Notes: generated by a model not told the origin, from the letters alone. Counted from the first letter of the stretch, positions 23,815-36,180 are shown. The stretch: DNA of 64,000 nt from Callorhinus ursinus (GCF_003265705.1 NW_020312775.1:6152546-6216545); one strand, 5' to 3'. Numbers and translations are program-made.

Positions 23815-24620
23815 AAATATAAATATTCACACAATGGAACACTGCATAGAAGTCAGAATGAACTGATCAGATCTGTATGTATCAACACAAACCTCATAAA
23901 CAATTGTACTCCCTGCATAAAATAAGTTTCAAAAGGATATATATAGTTTGGGATTGTGGGAAACAGAACACCACAACAACCACTGGTGCATTTTCATTCA
24001 GACTCCGAGATCTCTGAGAAAACTCAAGATTGCAGGATTAAAAATAACACGAAAGGATCAGAGTGAAATGCCCTTGGGATGTGTCTGGTCTGTTCTAAAG
24101 TACACAGCAGAAGATGTTTTGTAGATAGGAAGCCAGCTGTAAACAGCACACTGTGCATTCCCTTCTTTGTTCCCTTACCCTGTGTTAAGGTCCAAGTACA
24201 ATGGTGTTTACAATTAATTGATCACAGCCAGTTACAGATTTCTTTACTCCTTCTCCACTCCCACTGCTTCACTTAACTAACCCTGTGTATGTGGAAGAAT
24301 GTGCCTTACTAAGCCCCTGCTGTAAATCATTATAGACCTATGTCATTGTAGAAGGTATATTAGACTATGGAAAATAAACCTTGGGACCTCAGGCTGTTTG
24401 CTCAGGGTCCCCTGTGCCTCGCTATACTGTCGTCTCTTTTTCTCAGTTCCTTCACCGCCCCAGGTCCCCGACTCTCTGAGGTCGACATGGGACCACTTTT
24501 TAAATTGTAAAATGACACAAAACAATGTTATATATTGTTTATGGATACAAATATATGTAGCCAAATTAGAATGGAGGAATAGACACCAATTAAAAAAATA
24601 AAATACAAACAAAATCAATA
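23815..24620 (+). repeat. ancient L1M 3' UTR, split by a solo LTR
   Basis: Left part 23815-23954 reads 'acacaatggaacactgcatagaagtcagaatgaac...caacacaaacctcataaac', a diverged L1 3' UTR. The right part, from 24488, continues in the same style ('gtttatggatacaaatatatgtagcc'). The LTR at 23955-24487 sits between them. Confidence 0.55.
23955..24487 (+). mobile_element. second solo LTR of an endogenous retrovirus
   Basis: A 533-bp block beginning TG (TGTGGGAAAC) and ending CA (GGTCGACA), flanked by TGGGAT (23949-23954) and TGGGAC (24488-24493), a 6-bp TSD with one mismatch. AATAAA lies at 24373-24378, followed about 30 bp on by C/T-rich, CpG-containing U5-like sequence ('cgtctctttttctcag', 'ccccgactctctgaggtcgac'). 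These features resemble class II (ERVK-like) LTRs. The sequence differs from the LTR at 19507. No internal retroviral genes are present. Frames at 24343-24618 and 24398-24601 are LTR shadows. Confidence 0.75.
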
Positions 24621-24934
24621 AAATTTAAAGAAAACACTTTCCAGCTGATGCAGAGATGCTGCAAGGCGAAGAGAATCCTAGAATCTCTCAGACCTTTAGA
24701 ATAGTCAGCTTCCAAACTGTGAAGCCACCTGCCAGGATGCCTAGTCTGTCTGAAAGTCTCTGAATTTCTGTAACTTCTTCTCATAGACTAACAAAATACT
24801 TCCTTATATTCATTTATTTAAAACATGCAGATCATGATACTTCTCAGCTCATCTATCAATAGTTCCTCATACTACTGACAAAAATAGCTGAATCCTGCAA
24901 ATGGCCTGCAAAGCTCTCTCTACTTGATATCCCT
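24621..24934. other. single-copy DNA
   Basis: Nothing recognisable. The 64-codon minus frame at 24590-24784 has no known protein wording. Confidence 0.5.
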
Positions 24935-25275
24935 TGTAGTAGCCTGTCTCCAAGATGGCCTCCAATGGATCCCCACCTCCTGGTATTTGAACTTTTGTGC
25001 AATTCCTTTCCACTCTTAAGATTGGTCTGTCTGCTCGATAGAAAAAAGCAGAAGTAATGGTATATTACTTCTGAGATTAGGTTATAGACACTGGAGCTTC
25101 CATCTTGGTTGCTTTCTCTTTCTGGCTTGGGTGACTCACTTTGGGTGAAACCAGCTGCTATGTCATGAGAAGCCCCATGCAGAGTGTGCCTGCCAAGGAA
25201 TTATATTTTCCTACCAACAGCTCTGTGAGTGAACTTGGAAGCTGATTCTCCAGCTCCAGTCAAACCTGAAGGAAA
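24935..25275 (+). repeat. ancient mammalian LTR-like repeat
   Basis: Wording of a familiar old mammalian repeat: 'gtctccaagatggcctccaatggatccccacctcctggtatt', 'gagattaggttatagacac', 'cagctgctatgtcatgagaag', 'gtgagtgaacttggaagc'. I believe it is an ERVL/MaLR-era LTR, but cannot name the subfamily. The 5' end is set at a TG at 24935; the 3' end is uncertain. Confidence 0.55.
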
Positions 25276-25289
25276 GTTTTTCTTTTATC

Positions 25290-26158
25290 TTTCTTTTTTA
25301 AAAATTTTAATTCCAGTGTAGTTAACGCACAATATTACATTAATTTCAGGTATACAATTAGAGTGATTCAACAATTCCATATATAACTCAGTGCTCATAA
25401 GATAAGTGTACTCTTAATCTCTTTCACCTGTTTCACCCATTTCCCACCCACCTCCTCTCTGGTAACCATCTGTTTGATTTCTATAGTTAGTCTTTTGTGC
25501 ATTTGTTTTGTTTCTTAAATTCCACATATGAGTGAAATCATATGGTATTTGTCTTTCTCTGACTGACTTACTTCACTTAGCATAATATTCCCTAGTTCTA
25601 TCCATGTCATTGCAAATGGCAAGATTTCATTCTTTTTTATGTATGTATATATATACACCACATCTTCTTTATCCATTCATCAGTTGATGGACATTTGGGC
25701 TCTGTCCATAATTTGATTTGGCTATTGTAAATAATGATGTGATAAACATAGGGGTGCATATATCTTTTTGAATTAGTGTTTCCATATTCTTTGGGTAAAT
25801 ACCCAGTAGTGTGATTATTAAATCATATGGTAGTTCTATTTTTAATTTCTTGAGGAACCTCCATACTGTCTTCCACAGTGACTGCACTAATTTGAATTCC
25901 CACCAAGAGTGCATGAGGGTTTCTTTTTTTCTACATCCTCATCCAAACTGTTTCTTGTATGTTTAATTTCATCCATTCTGATAGGAGTGAGGGGATAACT
26001 CATTGTGGTTTTGGTTTGCATCTCCCTGATGATGAGTGATGTTGAACATCTTTTCATGTCTGTTGACCATCTGCATGTCTTCACCGGAAAAGTGTCATGT
26101 CTACTGCTATTTTTTAATTGGATTATTTATTTTTTGGATTTTTTTGTTTTATAAAATC
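25290..26158 (-). mobile_element. L1-4, 3' portion (old element split by L1-5)
   Basis: Minus-strand L1 3' UTR and ORF2 C-terminus, more diverged than L1-2, -3 and -7. It includes ORF2 C-terminal wording '[22 protein letters not shown]' at 25669-25914. The sequence stops at about 26158, just before the ORF2 text that resumes at 32822 ('ctttacatattttggatactaaccctttatc'). The two halves are therefore one element interrupted by a later insertion. Confidence 0.85.
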
Positions 26159-26159
26159 C

Positions 26160-26286
26160 TCCCCCCCTCTTTTTTTTGCCAATGGAGAAAATTTTCCTTT
26201 ACTTAACATCATATAGATAAGCATGTTGGTAAAAATAAAAATAAAAATTTAAATATTTCAATTTTTAAAAGCAAAGGACCAATGCT
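26160..26286. other. non-L1 segment between L1-4 and L1-5, possible 3' transduction
   Basis: About 110 bp of non-L1 sequence (26178-26286) lies between an outer C/T-rich T-run (26159-26177) and the 3' end of L1-5. On the minus strand this is the order L1-5 3' UTR, A-rich stretch, unique sequence, second A-rich tail. That is the layout left by an L1 transcript reading past its own polyadenylation site. It could instead be unrelated filler. Confidence 0.45.
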
Positions 26287-26559
26287 TTTTCTTTCTTTTA
26301 TTTGGTTAGTTAGTTAGTTTCAAGTGTTTATTTGAATTTTAGTTAACATACAGTGTAATATTAGTTTCAGGTGTAGAATCTAGTGATTCATTACTTACAT
26401 AAAATACCCAGTGCACATCATAACAAGTGCCCTCCTTAATGCTCATCACCCATTTAACCCATGCCCCTGCCCCCTCCCCTCCAGCAACCCTCAGTTTGTT
26501 CTCTATAGTTAGCAGTCTGTTTTATGGTTTGCCTCTCTTTTTTTCCCCTATGTTCATTT

Positions 26560-29500
26560 GTTTTGTTTCTTAACTTCCACATATGAGTGAAATCATATGG
26601 CTTTTATTTTTCTCTGCTTGACTTATTTCTCTTAGCATAATACTTTCTAACTCTATCCATGTCACTGCAAATTGCAAGATTTCATTATTTTTATGGCTGA
26701 GGAATATTCCATTGTATACGTATATGACATTTTTTTACCCACTCATCAGTCAATGGACATCTGGACTCTTTCCATAATTTTGGCTATAGTTAATAATGCT
26801 GCCATAAACATCAGAGGCATGAATCACTTTGAATTAGCATTTTTGTATCCTCTGGATAAATACTTAGTGCAATTGCTGGATCATAGAGTAGTTCTATTTT
26901 TAAATATTTTAGGAACCTTCATACTGTTTTCCAGAGTAGCTGCACCAGGTTGCATTCACACCAACAGTGTAACAGGGTTCCCCTTTCTCCCCATCCTAAC
27001 CAACACCTGTTGTTTCCTGTGTTGTTAATTTTAGCCATTCTAACTGGTGCGAGGCATTATCTCATTGTGATTTTGATTTGTATTTCCCTGATGCAGAGTG
27101 ATTCTGAGCATTTTTTTCATGTGTCTGTTGGACATTTGTATGTCTTCTTTGGAAAAATGTCTATTCATGTCTTCTGCTTATTTTTTAACCAGGTTATGTT
27201 TTTCGAGTGTTGAGTTTGATAAGTTGAATTTGATAAGTTTTTTATAGGTTTTTGATACTAACTCTTTATCAGATATGTCATTTGCAAATATTTTCTCCCA
27301 TTCTGAAGGTTGCCTTTTAGTTTTGTTGATTGTTTAATTCACTGTGTAGAAACTTTATCTTGATGACGTCCCAATAGTTCATTTTTGCTTTTGTTTTCTT
27401 TGTCTCCAGAGACAGATCTAGTAAGAACTTGCTGATGTCAAAGTTGGCCTTGGGGCCCATGCTGCCCTCAGCCCATGAGGGTTAGGGCCCCAGTGTCCCC
27501 TGAGCTTGCTTTGCCAACTGCCCTCTCCCCTTCCACCAGCCAGAGAGGAGCTGGGGGGTGCCAGCAGGGCTTGATTGGCTGCCAGCCCCCTGTCCAGGCC
27601 CCGTGGTTCCATACAAATTTTAGGATTGGTGGTTCTAGCTCTTTGAAAAACGTTGGTGGTATTTTGATAGGGATTGCTTTGGGTAGAATAGACATTTTAA
27701 CAATATTTATTTTTCTAATCCATGAACGTGGAATTTCTTACCATTTCTTTGTGCCTTCTTCAATTTCTTTCAGCAGCATTTTATAGTTTTCAGAAATCAG
27801 AACTTTTACCTCTGGTTAGTTTCATTCATAGGTAGCTTATGTTTTGTGGGTTTTTTTGTGCAATTGTAAATGAGATCAATTTCTTTATTTCTCTTTTTGC
27901 TGCTTCATTATTCATGTACAGAAATGCAATAGATTTCTGTATATTGATTTTGTATTCTTCTACTTTACTGAATTCATGTATCAGTTCTATGAATTTCTTG
28001 GTGGAGTCTTTTGGTTTTCTACATAGAGTATCATGACATCTCCAAATAGTGAAAGTTTGACTTCTTCCTTGCTGATTTGAATGTCTTTTATTTCTACTTG
28101 TCTGACTGAAGTGGCTAGGACTTCCAGTATTATGTGAAATAACACTGGTGAGACTGGCTATCCCCATCTTGTTCCTGACCCTAGAGGAAAGGCTCTCAGT
28201 TTCTCCCCGTTGAAGATAACAGCTTGTTTTTTTTTTTTTTCATATATAGCCTTTATGATGTTGAGATATGTTCCCTCTATCTCCACTTTGCTGAGGGTTT
28301 TTATCAAGAATGGACTCTGTACTTTGTCAAATGCTTTTCTCTTCATCTATTGACAGGATCCTATGATTCTTATCCTTTCTTTTATTAATGTTGTGTATTA
28401 TGATGATGGACCTGAGAATATCAAACCATCCTTGCAATGCAGGAATTAATCTCTCTTGATCTTGGTGAATGATTCTCTTGATGTATTGTTGGATTTGATT
28501 TGTTAGTGTCTTGTTGAGAATTTTTTGCATCCATATTCATCAGGGGTATTGGCCTATAGTTCTTTTTTAGTGGAGTCTTTGTCTGGTTTTGGAATGAAGA
28601 TAATGCTGGTCTCATAGAATGAGTTTTGAAGTTTTCCTATCATTCTTATTTTTTGGAATAGTGTGAGAAGAATAGCTTTAACTTTTCTTTAAGTGTTTGG
28701 TAGATTTTCCCTGGGAAGCCATCTGACCCTGAACTTTTGTTTGTTGGGAGATTTTTGATTAGTTATTCCATTTCTTTGGAATGGGTGGTTATCAGTCTGT
28801 TCAAGTTTTCTATTTCTTCTGTTTTAGTTTTGATCGTTTATGTTTTTAGGAATTTATCAATTTCTTCCATATTGCCTGATTTGTTGGCATGTAATTTTTC
28901 ATAATATTATCTTATAATTGTTTGTATGTCCGTGGTGTTGGTTATGATTTCCCTTCTCTCATTATTCATTGTATTTATTTGGTTTCATTCTCTTCTTTTT
29001 GATAAGTCTGACTGGGGTTTACCAATTTTACTAATTTTTTGAAAGAACCAGCTCCTGCTTTCATTGATCTGTTTTACTGTTTTCTTGTTTCTTTGTTTCT
29101 ATATCATTTATTTCTGCTCCAGCCTTTATCATTTCTTTCCTTCTGCTGGCTTTAGATTTTGTTGTTCTTTTTTTTCCTTTCTTTCTTTCTTTCTTTTTTT
29201 TTTTTTTTACCTCCTTTAGGTGTACTGTTAGGTTGCTTATTTGAGATATTTCTTGCTCCTTGAGGTAGGCCTGTATTTCCCTATTTGGACCTCTTTTGCT
29301 GCATCCCAAAGGTTTTAGACCATTGTGTGTTCATTTACATTTGTTTCCAATTTTTTTTTATTTCTTCTTTGACCCATTCATTGTTTAGTAGTATGTACTT
29401 CTACCTCCATGTATTTGTGCTCTTTCTGTATTTGTTTTCTTGTGGTTGACTTCAAGTTTCATAGTGTTGTGATCAGAAAATATGCATGGTGTGATGTCAG

Positions 29501-30154
29501 TCTTTTTGTACTTGTTGAGGCCTGATTTGTGACCTAGTATGTGCTCTATTCTGGAGAATATCTCATGTGCACTTGAAAAGAATGTCTATTTTGCTGCTTT
29601 AGGATGAAATATTCTGTGTATATCTGTGAAGTCCATCTGGTCCAATGTATCATTCAGGGCTATTGTTTCCTTATTGATTTTCTGCTTAGATGATCTGTCC
29701 ATTGATGTAAGTGGGGGTGTTAAAGTCACCTACTATTATTGTATTATTATCAATGAGTTCCTTTATGTTTGTTTTTAATAGTTCTATATATTTTTATGCT
29801 CTAAAGTTGGCACCATAAATATTTACAATTATTAGATCTTCCTGTTGGATAATCCCCTTTATTATGATAAAATGCCCATCTACATCTCTTGTTATAGTCT
29901 TTGGTTTAAATCTAGTTTTTCTGACATGAGTATGGCTATTCTGGCTTTCTTTTGACCCCAATTTGTATGGTAAATATTTCTCTCTCTGCTCACTTTCAAT
30001 CTACAGGTTTCTTTACATCTAAAAAGAATCTCTTGTAAGCAGCACATAGGTGGGTCTTGTTTTTTGATCATTCTGACACCTTATGTCTTTTGATTGGAGC
30101 ACTTAGTCCATTTAAATTTAGAGTAATTATTGACACATAAAAATTTAGTGCCAT
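26560..30154 (-). pseudogene. L1-5 ORF2, degraded, with internal replacement
   Basis: The start ATG at 30152-30154 is kept. Frames are short and much broken. Visible pieces include '[17 protein letters not shown]' and 'ALQGWFDI' of the reverse transcriptase. About 420 bp that normally encode the region after the reverse transcriptase domain are absent and replaced by the GC-rich block at 27441-27600. A (TTTC)n-T run at 29170-29210 also interrupts the endonuclease-to-RT linker. Confidence 0.88.
27441..27600. other. GC-rich foreign segment inside L1-5 ORF2
   Basis: About 160 bp, roughly two-thirds GC by eye, in a host that is near 35-40% GC. Left junction 'gatgtcaaag|ttggcc' and right junction 'cccc|gtggttccatac' abut normal ORF2 text, and the intervening ORF2 text (about 420 bp by comparison with L1-7 39028-39447) is missing. 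It does not resemble L1, SINE or LTR. It may be templated filler from a break repair, perhaps copied from a gene or CpG-rich locus. No TSD or poly(A) is seen. Confidence 0.75.
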
Positions 30155-30229
30155 TGTATTGCCATTATCTGGAGATTTTCTCTGTTCCTTTCCAGTTTTT
30201 GTCATGTTAGTCTTTCTTTTCCATTCAAA

Positions 30230-31330
30230 GAATCCCCTTGAATATTTCTTGCAGGGCTGGTTTAGTGGTCACAAACTCCTTTAGTCTTTGTTTGGGAAAC
30301 TTTTAGTGTCTCCTTCTATTTGAATGATAGCCTTGCTGGATAGAGTATTCTTGGCTGCAGATTTTTCCCATTCAGCACACTGAATACATCTTACCACTTT
30401 CTTCTTGCCTGCCAAGTTTCTGTGGAGAGATCTGTTCCTAACCTTATTTGTCTTCCCTTGTAAATTAAGGACTTCTTTTGTCTTGCTGTTTTTAGAATTT
30501 TTTCCTTATCACTATATTTTCTTTTTTTTAAAGATTTTATTTATTTGAGAGAGAGAGAATGAGAGAGAGAGAGAGCGTGCACATGAGGGGGGAAGGGTCA
30601 TAGGGAGAAGCAGACTCCCTGCTGAGCAGGGATCCCGATGTGGGACTCAATCCAGGGACTCCAGGATCATGACCTGAGCCAAAGGTAGTCGCTTAACCAA
30701 CTGAGCCACCCAGGTGTCCCTTTATCACTCTATTTTCAAGTTTCACTAGAATATGTCTTGCTGTTGACCTGCTTTTGTAGATTTTGATGGGAGTTCTCTC
30801 AGCCTCCTGGATTTGGATGTCTGTTTCTCCCCCAAGATTTGGGAAGTTTTCAGCTATAGTTTCCTCAGATAAGCCTCTGCCTATCTTTCCCTCTCTTCTT
30901 CTTCTGGGACCTCTATGTTACAAATGTATTACACTTTATGGATCCACTGAGTTCCCTAAGTCTACATTCATGATCCAATACTTTTCTTCCCCTCTTTTGA
31001 TCAGCTTCATTATTTTTCATAATCTTATCTACTTTATCATTTATTTGTAATTCTGCTTCTTCCATCCATATAGTCATTATATCCAGTCAGTTTCTAATCT
31101 TGATTATTGCCTTTTTCATTTCGGCCTGACTAGTTTTTAGGTCTTATATCTCTGTGTAAGGGACTCCCTGGTGTCTTCTATGCTTTTCTCAAGCCCAGCT
31201 AGTATCTTTATGGTTGTTGCTTTAAATTCTGGATCAGTCATATTACTAATATCTGTTTCATTTAGATCCTTGGTCATGACCATTTCTTGGTCTGTTTTTG
31301 GGATAAATTCCTCCATCTTGGCATTTTATA
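30230..31330 (-). pseudogene. L1-5 ORF1 remnant, interrupted by a SINE
   Basis: ORF1 text is recognisable by the 'ctgccaagtttctgtgg' block near 30410-30425 (the WQA motif on the minus strand) and the 'atatttcttgcagggctgg' C-terminus near 30245. No long frame survives, and the SINE at 30522-30721 splits it. Confidence 0.8.
30522..30721 (-). mobile_element. Can-SINE inserted in L1-5 ORF1
   Basis: Poly(T), 'aaagattttatttatttgagag', GA-rich body, and inverted tRNA-like head ('actgagccacccag'). TSD TTATCACT[A/C]TATTTTC (16 bp, one mismatch) at 30506-30521 and 30722-30737. Younger than L1-5. Confidence 0.97.
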
Positions 31331-32821
31331 TAGATCTTGGTCTTCTTGTCTGTGTTAGGAAAGCCTGTTATGTTTCCTGCACCTGAGAATAACACCTTTA
31401 TGAAGAAGAGGTCATATAATGTCCAGGGCCTGGTGCTTTAGGAAGTATCTCTGATGTATGCTACACACACTCTGCTGCTGTGTTATGGTTGTTCTTTCCC
31501 TCAGGCCAGTCCTCTGTAGAGTTTCTCCTTGCCTGCAGAGGGGAGTATTGGGACCTTGGGCAGAGTGTGGTGAGTTTTAACTAGGTATGCTCTGGCCTGC
31601 TTGTTAAGAGAGACCTAATGCTATTTCCACTAGAGCTGAAGCTTTGCAGAACTCTGGTCAGTAGATTTGGTGTGTGTGAGGGTTTGTGCTGGTATTCTGG
31701 TGGCAGGGCCTACTGTGCTGGTTCTCAGGCATACAAGCAGGATGCAGTGGAGGGGGGGGCTTGGTTTAAGCAGTTTAGGCCGCCAGTGCTGGTGCTATGC
31801 TGTTTACTGAAGTTAGTTTATGCTGAAGGGTGTCATTTCCCTAGTCCCTGGAGAAGGGAATTTGCGCTTCTCCCTGTCCAGGAAACCCTCCCAGAAGAGG
31901 GAAAATTCTCCCCTCATATGTCCCAGGTGTCCTTGAGATCGATGATTTCACCCTGTCTGTGTCCAGGCTGTCTGCCTGCCCAGTAGCATAGTGCACCTTG
32001 GGATGCATCCCAGGCAGGCCAGCTGAGATTTAAAACTCCAAACATTAGGGACCTGGCATGGCAGGGACCCACTCTGGTCCTCTGGGGTAGGGTCTTGCCA
32101 TGCCAGGACTAATGCAGATTTGTCTCAGTAGGGCAGTCACAGCCAAGGTCAGGGGTATGGAGTTTGGAGTAAAGCACAGCAAAGAGCCAGTATCCAGGTT
32201 AGCTGCCCTCAGTTGGTGTCTCTTTGCCTAGGCCAAAAGGCTGGGGAAGGAAATGGCAGCCACTGGCTCTTTTTTCCCCAAGGGGCAATGCCACATCTCC
32301 TAGATGCACTCCAAGAAAGGAGAACTGTCTCTCCCAGTGCATACCAGGGGATCCTCAGTTCATGCCATCTGCCCCCGGGTTATCTGCCCTCCTTCTCTAA
32401 AGGAGCACTGCAGTGCCTACTAAACTCCAGAATTTGAGCCCCACTGGTTGTAAAAACTCAGGAAAATCAACCCCTCTCATTTTCTCAGTCAGTAGCTTTG
32501 GGGAAGTATTTTTCTTCTGTGAGCCCCTGTGCACTCCTCTCTCTTTCTCTCTCTCTCCCTCTCTTTCTCTCTCTCTCTCTGTCTCACCTCTCTGTGACCA
32601 GGCTCCCTCCACCCTATAGCACCTGTGATCCTTTTCTCCCTCAAACCACATCTTTGCACCTCTTACCTTCCATGATGTGACCTCTTCTCTCCTAGCTGTG
32701 TAGTTTGTTCTGTCAGTCCTCAGATCAATTTCTTGGGTATTCAGAATGATTTGCTATTTATCTAACTGTGTTTGAGGGATGAGGCAAGCCTATAGTCCTC
32801 TTACTACTCTGCCATTTTAGC
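31331..32821 (-). promoter_or_regulatory. L1-5 5' UTR
   Basis: About 1.5 kb of GC-richer L1 leader, with a TC-rich microsatellite at 32538-32585 (CTCTCT/CCCTCT). The 122-, 74-, 84- and 68-codon frames between 31618 and 32680 are chance frames in GC-rich UTR. Confidence 0.7.
32538..32585. repeat. (CT)n-rich tract
   Basis: Impure CT dinucleotide tract within the L1-5 5' UTR, a homopurine-homopyrimidine stretch of nearly 50 bp. Confidence 0.9.
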
Positions 32822-35720
32822 TCTTCCCTTTTAAATTCTTTACATATTTTGGATACTAACCCTTTATCAGAGATGTCATTGACAAATATCTTCTCCCATT
32901 CTGTAGGTTTCCTTTGCTGTGCAGAAGCTTTTTATTTTTATATAATCCCAAGAGTGTATTTTTGCTTTTCTTTCCATTGCTTCAGGAGACTTTACTAAGA
33001 AGTTGCTATGGTTGATATCAAAGAGGTTACTCCCTGTGTTCTCCTCTATGATTTTTATGGTTTCATGACTTACATTTAGGTCTTTCATCTATTTTGAATT
33101 TATTTTTGTGTACAGTGTTAGAAAGTGGTATAGGTTCATTCTTTTGTATGTTGCTGTCCAGTTTTCCAAACTATTTGTTGAAGAGATTGTCTTTTTTCCA
33201 TTGGATATTCTTTCCTGCTTTGTCGAAGATTAGTTGACCATATAATCCTGGGCTTATTTATTAGCTTTCTATTCTGTTCTTTTCATCGATGTGTCTGTTT
33301 TTGTGCCAGTACCATACTGTTTTGATCACTACAGATTGTAATATAACTTGAAGTCTGAAATTGTTCTGCTTTTCTTTTTCAAGATTGCTTTGGCTATTTG
33401 GGGTCTTTTGTGGGTCCATTCAAATTTTAGGATTGGTGGTTTTAGCTCTGTGAAAAATGCTGGTGGTATTTTGATAGGGATTGCATTAAATGTGTAGATT
33501 GCTTAGGGTAGTATACACATTTTAACATTATTTGTCCTTCCATTCCATGAGCATGAAATATCTTCCCATTTCTTTGTTTCATCTTCAATTTCTTTCATCA
33601 ATGTTTTATAGTTTACATAATATATAGGTTTGTCACCACTTTGGTTAGGTTAATACCCAGGTATTTTATGGTTTTTGGTGCAATTGTAAATGGGATTGAG
33701 TCCTTAATTTCTCTTTTTGCTGCTTCATTATTAGTGTATACAAATGCAATGGATTTCTGTACATCGATTTTGTATCCTGCAACTTTACTGAATTCCTGTA
33801 TCAGTTCTACTAATTGTTTGGTGGAGTCTTTCAGTTTTTTGATGTAGAGTATCATGCCATCTGCAAATAGTTAAAGTTTTCTTCTTCTTTGACAATTTGG
33901 ATGCCTTTTATGCTTTTTATTGTCTGATTGCTGTGGCTAGGACTTCCAGTACTATGTTAAATAACAGTGGTGAGAGTGGACATCCTGGTCTTGTTCCTGA
34001 CCACAGAGGAAAAGCTCTCAGTTTTTCCCCATTGAGAGTGATATTAGCTGTGGATTTTTTATATATGGCCTTTATTATGTTGAAGTTTGTTCCCTATAAA
34101 CTTACTTTGTTGAGGGTTTTTAATCAAGAATGGATGTTGTACTTTGTCAAATGCTTTTTCTGCATCTATTGAAAGGATCATATGGTTCTTATCTTTATTT
34201 TATTAAAGTGGTATATCACATTGATTTGTGAATATCAAACCACATTTGTAACCCAGGAATAAATCTCAATTGATTGTGTGAATGATTTTTTAAAATATAT
34301 TGTTGGATTCTGTTTCCTAGTATTTTCTTGAGAATTTTTGCATACATGTTCATCGGGGATCTTGGCCTGTAGTTTTCTCTTTTAGTGGAGTCTATCTGGT
34401 TTTGGTATCAAGGTAATGCTGGCCTCATAGAAGGAGTTTACAAGCTTTTCTTACTCTTCTATTTTTGGAAGTAGTTTGAGAACATGTATTACCTCTTCTT
34501 TAAATGTTTGGTAGAATTCTTCTGTGAAGCTGTCTGGTCTTAGACTTTTATTTGTTAAGTTTTTTTTTTTTTTAATTACAGATTGAATTTCCTTTCTGGT
34601 AATCAATCTCTTCAAATTTTATATTTCTTCTTGATTCAGTTTTGGTATTTTAGGTTATTCATTTCTAGAGATTTGTACATTTCTTGCAGATTACCCAATT
34701 TGTTGGCATACATTTTCATAATATTCTCTTACAATCCTTTGTATTTCTGTGGTATTGGTGGTTATATCTCCTCTTTTGTTTATGATTTTGTCTGAGTCTT
34801 CTCGCTCTCTGTCTCTCTTTAAGAGTATGGCAAAAGTTTATCTATTTTGTTGATCTTTTCAAAGAATCAGCTCCTGGTTTCATTGACCTCTTCTATTTTT
34901 TTTCTTGTTTTTTACTTTCTATATCAATTATTTCTGCTCTAATTTTTATTATTTCCTTTCTTCTCTGATTTTAGGTTTTGTTTTTTTTTTACTATTATTT
35001 TTCTAACTCCTTACATGTAAGGTTCTGTTTTTTATTTGAGATTTTTCTTGTTTCTTGACATAGGCTTGTATTGCTATAAACTTCCCAGTTAGAACCAATT
35101 TTGCTGCATCACAAAGATTTTGGTGTCTTGTGTTTTCACATACTTTTTATTTCTTTTTTTTTAAATTTCCTGGTTGACTCATTCATTGTTTAGTAGCATA
35201 TTATTTTACCTCCATGTATTTGTGGTCTTTCCAGATTTTTTCTTGTGGTTGACTTCTAGTTGCATAGATTGTGGTGAGAAAAGATTTATGTATGATTTCA
35301 ATCTTTTTTAATTTATTGAGACTTGTTTTGTGGCCTAATATGTGATCTATTTTGAAGAATGTTCCATGTACACTTGAAAATAATGTGCATTCTGCTGTTT
35401 CAGGATGACATGCTCTGAATGTACCTGTTAAATCAGTCTAGTCCAATGTGTCATTCTAAGGCACCATTTCCTTGTTGAATTTCTGTTTGCATGATCTATT
35501 CATTGATATCAGTGGGGTGTTAAGGTGCCCTACCATTATTGCATTACTGTTGATTATTTCCTTTATGTTTGTTATAAACTGCTTATGTGTTTGGTTGCTC
35601 CCATGTTGGGTGCATATATATTTACAATTATATCTTGTTGGATTGTCCCCTTTATTATGATATAGTGTCATTCTTTGTCTTTTATAGACTTTACATTTAT
35701 ATTCAAGGTAGTTGTTGATA
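32822..35720 (-). pseudogene. L1-4 ORF2 remnant
   Basis: The N-terminal two-thirds to three-quarters of ORF2, severely decayed. Recognisable are the C-terminal-side block 'ATGSNLFDI' near 33020, '[18 protein letters not shown]' near 33640, and endonuclease-region wording near 35456-35671. No frame longer than about 90 codons survives. The C-terminus is at 25669-26084, across the L1-5 insertion. Confidence 0.85.
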
Positions 35721-36180
35721 CGTCTGTATTTATTGCCATTCTGTTACTTGTTTTGTGGTCATTTTTGTCGTTCCTCTCTGTTACCTTCTTTTGCTGTTTT
35801 CTTTCATGATTAGTTTGTTTTCTTTAGGAAAATAGTTGTATTCCTTACTCTCTCTTTTTTTTGCATATCTATTACTGATTTTTGATTTGTGGTTGCCATT
35901 CAGTTCAAATATAGTATCTTCTGTATTAAGGTGATATTTCCTTTTTTGAACTCATTTTTTACTTCTCTCCCCTCCATGTTTCAGATATTTGGTATCTCTT
36001 TCTATTCTAATAGCCTTGCTGAGGAGAATATTCTAGGTGCATATTTTTTCCTTTCCGCACTTGAATGTATCATGGCACTCCTTTCTGGCCTGCAAAGTTC
36101 CTACTGAAAAATAAGTATATGGCCTTTTGGGATTTCCTTTATATGTAACTGTCTTCTCTTGCAACTTTTAAAATTATTTC

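Larger units (their letters stand above)
26287..32821 (-). mobile_element. L1-5: full-length-scale LINE-1 nested in L1-4
   Basis: Minus-strand L1: 5' end near 32821 ('atggcagagtagtaagaggac' read on the minus strand), 5' UTR to about 31330, ORF1 to about 30230, ORF2 from an ATG at 30154 down to about 26560, then 3' UTR. It inserted into L1-4, whose text resumes at 32822. Candidate TSDs at the outer edges (TTTTATAAAAT near 26149 and TTTTAAATT near 32828) are weak. A SINE sits in ORF1, and an odd GC-rich block sits in ORF2. Confidence 0.92.

Noticed and set aside
31618..32680. Several frames of 60-122 codons on both strands as possible small genes
   Set aside because: They lie in the GC-rich 5' UTR of L1-5, overlap each other, and have no protein motif.
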